Of a stretch of DNA of 28,150 bases, positions 7,912-13,837 are shown in pieces. The position numbers and the translations under genes were made by a program. Below the pieces are notes generated by a model. The model was given only the letters and a program-made list of their open reading frames with translations. It was not told the origin of the DNA and did not search any database. This DNA is from Hylemonella sp. UBA6679 (GTDB taxonomy: Bacteria > Pseudomonadota > Gammaproteobacteria > Burkholderiales > Burkholderiaceae_C). The stretch covers positions 1 to 28,150 of the forward strand of contig DKJZ01000061.1 of assembly GCA_002454975.1 (NCBI GenBank), in the 5' to 3' direction. The stretch's first letter is position 1. Every line of letters starts with the position of its first letter.

Positions 7912-8643
7912 ATGCAACTGCAAGACATCCTCTACACCCAAGGCTTTGGTACCCGGCGCGTTTGCGCAGGGTTGGTACAGCAAGGTCATGTGCAGGTGTA
8001 TCAGGGCTCAAGCCTTGTGCAGGTTGACGATGCTGCTATGGATTTACAAGCGCAGGGTTTGCGCTTCAGGGTGCAGGGCACCGACTGGCCTTACGCCGAC
8101 AAAGCCTACATCTTGCTCAACAAGCCTGCGGGCACCGAGTGCTCGCAAAAACCCTCGACCTACCCCAGCATCTACACCTTGCTGCCGTCGCCTTTGCGTT
8201 TGCGGCCGCAAAAAGCGGCGGTGCAAGGCGTGCAAGCGGTGGGCCGGCTCGACCAAGACACCACCGGCATGCTGCTGCTCACCGACGACGGCCAGTTCAT
8301 CCACCGCATGAGCTCGCCCAAGCACCATGTGCCCAAGGTGTACGAGGTGACGGTCAAGCACCCGCTGACCGACAAGCAGGTGAGCCAGTTGCTGTCTGGC
8401 GTGGTGCTTGATGACGACCCCAAGCCCGTGCGCGCTGCGGCTTGCGAGGCGGTCAGCGCCTTGCATCTGCGCCTGACCCTCACCGAGGGCAAGTACCACC
8501 AGGTCAAGCGCATGGTGGCAGCGGTCAGCAACCGGGTGGAGGGTTTGCACCGCTCGCAGATGGGCGGCCTGGGCCTGGGCGACCTGGCCCCGGGGCAATG
8601 GCGCTGGCTCAGTCCAGACGACCTGGCCTTGCTGCGCGCTTGA
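7912..8643 (+). CDS. rsuA: 16S rRNA pseudouridine(516) synthase RsuA
   Basis: A 243-residue pseudouridine synthase of the RsuA/RluB/E/F family. An S4-like RNA-binding domain occupies about 1-55 (LQDILYTQGFGTRRVCAGLVQQGHV). The catalytic domain begins at YILLNKPAGTECS, with the catalytic aspartate in GRLDQDTTGMLLLTDDG (Asp114). The KVYEVTV and EGKYHQVKRMVAAVSNRVEGLHR blocks follow. RsuA converts U516 of 16S rRNA to pseudouridine. The CSQKPSTYPSIYTLLP segment points to RsuA rather than RluE/RluF. Its start is the ATG at 7912. Confidence 0.9.
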   Translation: MQLQDILYTQGFGTRRVCAGLVQQGHVQVYQGSSLVQVDDAAMDLQAQGLRFRVQGTDWPYADKAYILLNKPAGTECSQKPSTYPSIYTLLPSPLRLRPQKAAVQGVQAVGRLDQDTTGMLLLTDDGQFIHRMSSPKHHVPKVYEVTVKHPLTDKQVSQLLSGVVLDDDPKPVRAAACEAVSALHLRLTLTEGKYHQVKRMVAAVSNRVEGLHRSQMGGLGLGDLAPGQWRWLSPDDLALLRA

Positions 8644-8649
8644 GCCACC

Positions 8650-8729
8650 CCGCGCTGCGGAAGGCGAGTTCAGGCACCCGCGCTGCGGCTGCTGCGTTCA
8701 GGCACCTGCGTAGGTGCTGCTGTCAGCAC
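8650..8729. repeat. 28-base imperfect tandem repeat, nearly three copies
   Basis: Copy 1 spans 8650-8677 and copy 2 spans 8678-8705. Both begin CCGCGCTGCGG and end TTCAGGCAC, differing only in the middle and sharing the exact 28-base length. A shorter, diverged third copy (8706-8729) ends TCAGCAC. The array starts six bases after the rsuA stop and lies just upstream of the next gene's probable promoter. Confidence 0.8.
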
Positions 8730-8747
8730 TTGCGGCAGGGCTACACT
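8720..8747 (+). promoter_or_regulatory. Possible sigma-70 promoter for the YncE-like gene
   Basis: CTGTCA (8720-8725) and TACACT (8742-8747) are separated by 16 bases, giving a start point near 8754. This is a by-eye match in the only non-coding space before the gene; the -35 overlaps the end of the tandem repeat. Confidence 0.35.
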
Positions 8748-8774
8748 AGGGACTTGCCCTTGAAGAGAACATTT

Positions 8775-9836
8775 GTGCAAGTTTTACAACGAATCACCCG
8801 CCTTGCCTTGCTGTGTGGCCTGAGTGCCGTGCTGGTGCAGGCGGATGCGCAGACCCCTGCCTCAGCGCCAGGTGCGCCTGCCCAAGCCAGCGCCCAGAGC
8901 GTGCCTGCAGGCACCGCGCCCGCAGGCCTGCGTCCGGTGTTTGTGCTGAACTCGCAAGACGCTGATGTGAGCGTGATCGACCCGCAAACCTGGCAAGAAA
9001 TCAAGCGTGTGCCCACTGGCAAAGAGCCGCACCACCTCTACCTCACGCCGGATGAAAAATCCATCATCGTGGCCAATGCCGTGGGCGACTCGCTCACCTT
9101 TTTAGACCCCCGCACCGGTGATGTGCAGCGCACCGTGCGCGACATTCTTGACCCCTACCACCTGCGGTTTTCGCCCGACATGAAGTGGTTTGTCACCGCG
9201 GCCAACCGCCTCAACCATGTGGACGTGTACCGTTGGGACAAAGGTGCCATGACCTTGGCCAAACGCATTCCCACGGGCAAGACCCCCAGCCACCTGTGGA
9301 TAGACACCAAAAGCACCACGGTGTTTGTCACCATGCAAGACAGCAACGAGCTGGTGGCCATCGACCTGGCCACACAAAACCTCAAGTGGCGCACGCCCAC
9401 CGGGCAAATGCCTGCTGATGTGTATGGCACGGCCGACGACAAGCACATCTTGGTGGGTTTGACGGGCGGCACCGGGGTGGAGGTGTTTGACGTGAGTGGC
9501 GACAAGCCGCGCAAACTCCAACTCATCCCCACCGGCAAAGGCGCGCACGCGTTTCGCGCCATGGGCGACAAGCGCCATGTGCTGGTGAGCAACCGCGTGG
9601 CCAACACCATCAGCAAAATTGACACCCAAACCATGACCGTGGTGGACAACTTTCCTGCGCCCAGCGGCCCAGACTGCATGGAGCTGAGCGCCGATGGCAA
9701 AACCATTTTGGTGGCCTCGCGCTGGGCGCGCAAGCTCACCGTGATTGACGTGAGCACCCGCAAGGTGATCCGCCAGGTGAACGTGGGCAAGTCGCCCCAC
9801 GGCGTCTGGACCTTGGACCATGCCCCGCGCTTGTAA
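8775..9836 (+). CDS. Secreted YncE/YVTN-family beta-propeller protein
   Basis: A 353-residue periplasmic beta-propeller. The start chosen is GTG 8775, preceded by GAAGAG, because it gives a clean signal peptide (VQVLQRITRLALLCGLSAVLVQADA, shown here only to mark the hydrophobic core, ends near residue 25). An Ala/Pro-rich linker to about residue 50 follows. The mature part has repeats of about 40 residues of YVTN type: VFVLNSQDADVSVIDP, IIVANAVGDSLTFLDP, VFVTMQDSNELVAIDL, VLVSNRVANTISKIDT, ILVASRWARKLTVIDV. Each is followed by a TGK/GKxPH turn. Such propellers often bind ligands or partner proteins; no function is assigned. Its end overlaps the polysaccharide deacetylase by 17 bases, so the two are probably translated from one message. 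Confidence 0.82.
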   Translation: MQVLQRITRLALLCGLSAVLVQADAQTPASAPGAPAQASAQSVPAGTAPAGLRPVFVLNSQDADVSVIDPQTWQEIKRVPTGKEPHHLYLTPDEKSIIVANAVGDSLTFLDPRTGDVQRTVRDILDPYHLRFSPDMKWFVTAANRLNHVDVYRWDKGAMTLAKRIPTGKTPSHLWIDTKSTTVFVTMQDSNELVAIDLATQNLKWRTPTGQMPADVYGTADDKHILVGLTGGTGVEVFDVSGDKPRKLQLIPTGKGAHAFRAMGDKRHVLVSNRVANTISKIDTQTMTVVDNFPAPSGPDCMELSADGKTILVASRWARKLTVIDVSTRKVIRQVNVGKSPHGVWTLDHAPRL

Positions 9837-10659
9837 ACAACCTTCGCTGCGCGCGCTTGCTGCAGTTTTTATAGCATCTTCGCTAGGTTCGGCGTGGTCT
9901 CAAGCCCAGTTTGAATCTCAAGCTTGTCGTCAGCCGGTCTACCTTACCTTCGATACCGGCCACATGGCAGTGGCCCCGCTGATTGCCCAGGTGCTCAAGC
10001 GCCACGCGGTCAAAGTCACGTTTTTTGCAGCCGATGAGCCCACCCAAGTGGGCGACGGCAGCCTGGGCCAACACTGGGCGCCCTGGTGGCGTGAGCGCGC
10101 TGCCGAGGGCCACGCCTTTGCCTCGCACACCCTGGACCACACCTACTGGCGCGCCGACCTGCCGCAGGGGCAGTTTCGGGTCAAGCCCAGCGCTGGGCCG
10201 CGCGCGGGGCAAACCTTCACCCTGAGCGCCGAGCAATACTGCGCGCAAATTCAGGCCGCATCCGACCGGGTGCAGACCCTCACGGGCCACGTGCCCTTGC
10301 CGCTGTACCGCGCACCGGGCGGCAAAACATCGCCGGCCCTGCTTCAGGCGGCCAAAGCTTGCGGTTACCAGCATGTGGGTTGGGCACCCGCGGGCTTTTT
10401 GGGGGATGAGTTGTCCAGCGACACCCACCCCAACCGCCAACTGCTCGACAAAGCGCTGCGCGACATCCGGCCTGGCGACATCCTCATGGCGCACCTGGGC
10501 ATCTGGTCGCGCCAAGACCCGTGGGCGCCCGCTGTGCTCGAGCCGCTGATCACTGGCCTCAAAGCGCGCGGCATGTGCTTTGCCACCTTGCGTGAACACC
10601 CCCAGTACGCCGCATGGATTGCCAAGCACCCCCGCACCCCGAACGCCGCCGCCCGCTAA
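9820..10659 (+). CDS. Secreted polysaccharide deacetylase-family protein (NodB fold)
   Basis: A 279-residue carbohydrate esterase 4-like protein with an N-terminal signal sequence (about 1-29, cut near SQA). Motif 1 reads TFDTGHM (Asp45, Thr46) rather than the usual TFDDG, so the catalytic-base Asp is present but the second, metal-binding Asp is Thr. Motif 2 is SHTLDH (His103, His107), motif 3 is RAPGG (Arg164) and motif 5 is ILMAHLG (His225). Family members remove N- or O-acetyl groups from chitin-like glycans, peptidoglycan or exopolysaccharide. The metal site looks altered, so activity is uncertain. It overlaps the upstream propeller gene by 17 bases, suggesting coupled expression. Confidence 0.85.
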   Translation: MPRACKQPSLRALAAVFIASSLGSAWSQAQFESQACRQPVYLTFDTGHMAVAPLIAQVLKRHAVKVTFFAADEPTQVGDGSLGQHWAPWWRERAAEGHAFASHTLDHTYWRADLPQGQFRVKPSAGPRAGQTFTLSAEQYCAQIQAASDRVQTLTGHVPLPLYRAPGGKTSPALLQAAKACGYQHVGWAPAGFLGDELSSDTHPNRQLLDKALRDIRPGDILMAHLGIWSRQDPWAPAVLEPLITGLKARGMCFATLREHPQYAAWIAKHPRTPNAAAR

Positions 10660-10668
10660 ACTGCCGCT

Positions 10669-11790
10669 ATGGAATGGCTGGTCAATCTTTTTGCATCTGC
10701 GCAGCAAGCGCTGTTTGAGCACGTGGTGGGGCCTTTGACCTTCGCCATGGGGCTGGGTCAGCTGATGGAAGATGCGTTTGACGCCACCGGCTGGCTGCTG
10801 GTGGGCCTGCTGCAAATAGCGGTGTTGCTCACCGTGATTGGCCCGCTGCAGCGCTGGCGCCCTGTCGAGCCAGTGACCGACCGCGCCACCGTGCGCACCG
10901 ACATGCTCTACACCGCCATCCACCGCTTGGGCGTGATGCGCTTGGTGCTGTTTTTCACGCTCACGCCCCTGACCGACGAGGTGTTTTCTTGGTGGCGCGT
11001 GCAGGGCTGGGGCACGCTGCACCTGGACGATGTGTGGCCCGGTGTGACCGACATCGCGCTGGTGAGCTTTTTCATTTACCTGCTGCTGTTTGATTTCATC
11101 GACTACTGGATGCACCGCGCCCAGCACCAATGGCACTGGTGGTGGCAGCTCCACGCTTTGCACCATGCCCAGCGCCAGATGACGATGTGGAGCGACAACC
11201 GCAACCACCTGATTGACGACTTGATCCGCGACCTGGTCTGGGCGGTGGTGGCCCAGTTGGTGGGCGTGCCCCCAGCGCAGTTTGTGGCCCTGGTGGCCTT
11301 TGCGCAGCTCTCAGAAAGCCTGCAACACGCGAACCTGCGCTTGTGGTTCGGCGCGGTCGGCGAGCGCCTGTGGGTCAGCCCGCGCTTTCACCGCCTGCAC
11401 CACACGATAGGCATCGGGCACGAAACACAGGTCACGAGCGTGGGGGCGATGAGCGCCGCTGGGCCGTCCCAAGGCGCGAAGGCCCCCGAGGGGCTGAGTC
11501 CCGCGGCTCCGAGTCTGCCTGCGCAGACTTGGACGGGTCGAAGGGCTGCCGACTCTGGCGGCGGCACGTCCAGCGACGTACACGAAGTGACAAGCGTGGG
11601 GGCTCGTCTAGGCGGACACAACTTCGGCGTGCTCTTGCCTTGGTGGGACATGCTGTTTGGCACCGCCAACTTTGAGCTGCGCTACGACCCCACGGGGGTG
11701 CGCGACCAAGTCGAGCAGGGGCGCGATTACGGGCGTGGGTTTTGGTCGCAGCAGTGGCTGGGCGTGCTTCGTTTGATGGGCAAAGCCTAA
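10669..11790 (+). CDS. Sterol desaturase / fatty-acid hydroxylase family membrane protein with in-frame insertion
   Basis: A membrane di-iron enzyme of the FA_hydroxylase superfamily, 373 residues. Hydrophobic segments lie at about 40-60, 85-100, 128-147 and 188-212. The eight-histidine pattern is visible as HRAQH (149-153), HALHH (162-166) and HRLHH (241-245), with further His at 180, 220 and 251. The reaction would be O2-dependent hydroxylation or desaturation of a lipid; the substrate is unknown. Between GIGHE (248-252) and GGHNFGVLLPWWDMLFGT (from 315), normally a short loop, lies a low-complexity Ala/Gly/Ser/Pro-rich stretch. It is bounded by two VTSVGA copies (255-260 and 307-312), exactly 52 codons apart, and corresponds to the repeat element at 11431-11603. 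All histidine motifs remain intact, so the protein may still be functional. Confidence 0.88.
   Translation: MEWLVNLFASAQQALFEHVVGPLTFAMGLGQLMEDAFDATGWLLVGLLQIAVLLTVIGPLQRWRPVEPVTDRATVRTDMLYTAIHRLGVMRLVLFFTLTPLTDEVFSWWRVQGWGTLHLDDVWPGVTDIALVSFFIYLLLFDFIDYWMHRAQHQWHWWWQLHALHHAQRQMTMWSDNRNHLIDDLIRDLVWAVVAQLVGVPPAQFVALVAFAQLSESLQHANLRLWFGAVGERLWVSPRFHRLHHTIGIGHETQVTSVGAMSAAGPSQGAKAPEGLSPAAPSLPAQTWTGRRAADSGGGTSSDVHEVTSVGARLGGHNFGVLLPWWDMLFGTANFELRYDPTGVRDQVEQGRDYGRGFWSQQWLGVLRLMGKA
11431..11603. repeat. Candidate intragenic hairpin-rich repeat element inserted in frame
   Basis: Two 17-base direct repeats, GTCACGAGCGTGGGGGC (11431-11447) and GTGACAAGCGTGGGGGC (11587-11603), match at 15 of 17 positions. 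They bound a segment whose repeat-to-repeat offset is 156 bases, a multiple of three. Inside are several hairpins: an 11-base stem with one G-T pair (11508-11518 with 11523-11533), a GC-rich six-base stem at 11481-11495, and ACGTC/GACGT at 11566-11579. The stretch 11432-11583 has no stop codon in any of the three minus frames or in at least two plus frames. It interrupts a conserved region of the host protein. No second copy was found in this window. Confidence 0.6.
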
Positions 11791-11812
11791 GAGCTGCCAC
11801 GAGCTGCCACAC

Positions 11813-12697
11813 ATGACGCCCATCCCCACCGCCACAGCCAACGGGCCAACCGGCCCTCGCTTGCTTGACATGCCCAGCGGCCTGAGCCTGTTCATGGATG
11901 CGTTTTGGCGCGCCCTGGCTTACAGCCTACGCCCCGGCGTCATGGCGCTGTCCTTGGTGCCCCTGGTGCTCATGGTGGGCACCACCGGCGCGCTGGCGTA
12001 TTTTTTCTGGGAAAGCGGCGTGGCCGGCCTGGGCGAGTGGCTGGCAGAGTGGGCCTTGATGGACACGCTCTTGCGCTGGTTGGGGCATGCCGGGCTGAGC
12101 AATTTGCGCACCGTGGTCTCGCCCCTCATCATTTTGATGCTGGCCTTGCCGCTGATGGTGCTGGTGGCCTTGTTGGCCGTGGCTTGGCTCATGACGCCAG
12201 CCATGGTCAAGGTGGTGGTGCAGCGCCGTTTTCCGGCCCTGGAGGCACGCCCTGGTGGCACGTTTTTGCAAAGCGTGGGCCTGAGCTTGGGCTCTGGCCT
12301 CTTGGCTTTGCTGGCGCTGGTGCTGTCCATGCCTTTGTGGCTGATACCGCCCTTTGTGGTGGTCTTGCCCCCGCTGATTTGGGGCTGGCTCACTTACCGT
12401 GTGATGACCTTTGATGTGCTGGCTGGCCACGCCAGCGCCGATGAGCGCCGCGCTTTGCTGGCCAATTACCGTTGGTGGCTCATTGCCATGGGCGTGATCA
12501 CCGGCTACCTGGGGGCAGCGCCTGGCTTGGTGTGGGCCTTTGGGGCCATGGCCATTGTGTTTGCGCCTTTGCTGCTGCCCTTGGCCATCTGGGTCTACAC
12601 CTATGTGTTTGTGCTCTCGGCCCTGTGGTTTGCGCACTTTTGCCTGGCCGCTTTGGCGGCGTTGCGCCACACCCCCGACATCCTTGACGCCACCTGA
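11813..12697 (+). CDS. EI24-domain (CysZ-like) integral membrane protein
   Basis: A 294-residue polytopic membrane protein resembling the EI24/CysZ family. The DAFWRALAYSLRPGVMALSLVPLVL block (about 29-53) is the typical family start. Hydrophobic segments follow near 100-125, 155-195 and 220-285. CysZ members move sulfate, but many EI24 proteins of Burkholderiales are uncharacterised, so transport is not claimed. The ATG at 11813 is annotated; ATG 11870, at the edge of the conserved part, is an alternative. An exact tandem GAGCTGCCAC pair (11791-11810) fills the short gap after the preceding gene. Confidence 0.8.
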   Translation: MTPIPTATANGPTGPRLLDMPSGLSLFMDAFWRALAYSLRPGVMALSLVPLVLMVGTTGALAYFFWESGVAGLGEWLAEWALMDTLLRWLGHAGLSNLRTVVSPLIILMLALPLMVLVALLAVAWLMTPAMVKVVVQRRFPALEARPGGTFLQSVGLSLGSGLLALLALVLSMPLWLIPPFVVVLPPLIWGWLTYRVMTFDVLAGHASADERRALLANYRWWLIAMGVITGYLGAAPGLVWAFGAMAIVFAPLLLPLAIWVYTYVFVLSALWFAHFCLAALAALRHTPDILDAT

Positions 12698-12705
12698 CAT
12701 TGACC

Positions 12706-13539
12706 ATGACCCAAGCACCCTCCACACCCCCGATCGGCCTGATCATCATCGGCGACGAAATTCTCTCGGGCAAACGTGCCGACAAGCACCTGCCCAAAAC
12801 CATCGAGCTGCTGGCCGAGCGCGGCTTGCAACTGGCCTATGCCGACTACGTGGGCGACTCGCCTGAGCGCATCACCGCCACGCTGGCGCGTGCTTTTGCC
12901 TCTGGCGATGTGGTGTTTTCTTGCGGCGGCATCGGCGCCACCCCCGACGACCACACCCGCCAATGCGCCGCCCGCGCGCTGGGCCAAGACCTGGTGCTGC
13001 ACCCGCAGGCCCAAGCCCTGATTCGTGAGCGCATGCAAGACACCGCCAAAGAGCAGGGCGTGCCCTACGAGCCCGACCGGCCCGACAACATCCACCGCTT
13101 GAACATGGGCGTGTTCCCCAGCTCGGCGCAGATCATCCCCAACCCCTACAACAAGATTCCGGGTTTTTCCTGCGCGGGTTCGGGCGGCGGCATGGTGCAC
13201 TTTGTGCCGGGTTTCCCGGTCATGGCCTGGCCCATGATCGCCTGGGTGCTCGACACGCATTACCCCCACCTGTTCAAGCGCGAGGCTTGGATGGAGAAAT
13301 CGGTGGTGGTGTATGGGGCCATGGAGGCCACCCTCACACCGCTGATGGAGACCCTGGAGCAAGAGCACCCAGGCATCAAAGTGTTCAGCCTGCCCAGTGT
13401 GGACCATCCGCAACATGGGCGCCACATTGAGCTGGGCGTCAAAGGCGCGCCCGAAGCGGTGCACCAGGCTTACCCGGCCTTGCTCGCTGGGCTCGCCGGC
13501 TTTGGTGTCAGCTTGGGCCCCGAGTTGGTGCGGTCATAA
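12706..13539 (+). CDS. Molybdopterin-binding (MoCF) domain protein, CinA N-terminal type
   Basis: A 277-residue protein with one MoCF_biosynth domain, the COG1058-type module found at the N-terminus of CinA. Seen are IGLIIIGDEILSGKRADKH (about 12-30) and FSCGGIGATPDDHTRQ, the nucleotide/pterin-binding turn of the fold. The C-terminal amidohydrolase (PncC-like) domain of full CinA is absent. Stand-alone members have been linked to nucleotide pyrophosphatase activity or are uncharacterised, so no precise function is given. The ATG at 12706 is chosen over an in-frame TTG two codons upstream. It begins 8 bases after the EI24 gene ends. Confidence 0.85.
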   Translation: MTQAPSTPPIGLIIIGDEILSGKRADKHLPKTIELLAERGLQLAYADYVGDSPERITATLARAFASGDVVFSCGGIGATPDDHTRQCAARALGQDLVLHPQAQALIRERMQDTAKEQGVPYEPDRPDNIHRLNMGVFPSSAQIIPNPYNKIPGFSCAGSGGGMVHFVPGFPVMAWPMIAWVLDTHYPHLFKREAWMEKSVVVYGAMEATLTPLMETLEQEHPGIKVFSLPSVDHPQHGRHIELGVKGAPEAVHQAYPALLAGLAGFGVSLGPELVRS

Positions 13540-13556
13540 ATCCCTGTATTGGTGCA
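13540..13556 (+). promoter_or_regulatory. NtrC-binding enhancer site 1 upstream of glnA
   Basis: ATCCCTGTATTGGTGCA fits the NtrC pattern GCACY-N5-RGTGC with a good right half and a weaker left half, and closely resembles site 2 of the E. coli glnA enhancer as I remember it. It lies about 250 bases upstream of the predicted glnA start point. Confidence 0.6.
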
Positions 13557-13561
13557 TTTAT

Positions 13562-13578
13562 CGCACCAATATGGTTCG
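13562..13578 (+). promoter_or_regulatory. NtrC-binding enhancer site 2 upstream of glnA
   Basis: CGCACCAATATGGTTCG fits the NtrC pattern with an intact left half (GCACC) and a right half one base off (GGTTC for GGTGC). Its centre is 22 bases from that of site 1, about two helical turns, so NtrC dimers would lie on the same face. The facing half-sites create a perfect 8-base inverted repeat, ATTGGTGC...GCACCAAT. Confidence 0.65.
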
Positions 13579-13644
13579 TTTGTTTGCGTCGGATGCGTTT
13601 GTCGCTCAACCGGGCGTGTGCACTTCAAACCCTCACCAAAGCGC

Positions 13645-13664
13645 TGCCGCGGCATGTCGCGGCA
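13645..13664. other. Hairpin in the glnA upstream region
   Basis: A perfect 7-base stem, TGCCGCG (13645-13651) with CGCGGCA (13658-13664), has a six-base loop. No T-run follows on either strand, so a simple terminator is unlikely. It lies between the NtrC sites and the sigma-54 promoter; its role is unknown. Confidence 0.5.
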
Positions 13665-13772
13665 AGCAGGCCTTGGCAAACCCGCAAGTTTGTTGGGCTT
13701 GCGCCATGCGCCGCAGAAATCGCCCAAATTCAAGGCAAAATACTGGGCTAGGTCCGAATGTGTGGTGATGCT

Positions 13773-13789
13773 TTGGCACAAAAACTGCA
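13773..13789 (+). promoter_or_regulatory. Sigma-54 (RpoN) promoter of glnA
   Basis: TTGGCACAAAAACTGCA matches the -24/-12 consensus YTGGCACRNNNNTTGCW at all fixed positions but one. GG is at 13775-13776 and GC at 13787-13788, with the required 10-base gap. A start point near 13800 is predicted, leaving a leader of about 38 bases before the glnA ATG at 13838. Confidence 0.88.
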
Positions 13790-13837
13790 AGGTAGGTTCC
13801 GAACAATTTCAACCAACCCCCTTAACAGGAGTACTTG

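Noticed and set aside
8901..8914. Perfect 14-base palindrome GTGCCTGCAGGCAC
   Set aside because: It lies in the Ala/Pro-rich linker codons of the propeller gene, where GCC/CCT/GCA codons easily give palindromes. No regulatory reason is seen.
10657..10671. TAAACT six bases before the sterol-desaturase ATG, suggesting a leaderless transcript
   Set aside because: No -35 match is present, and TAA is the stop codon of the preceding gene. Chance is the simpler explanation.
11791..11810. Exact tandem GAGCTGCCAC pair before the EI24-type gene
   Set aside because: Only two 10-base copies, with no ribosome-site or operator character. Noted in the gene entry but too short to interpret.
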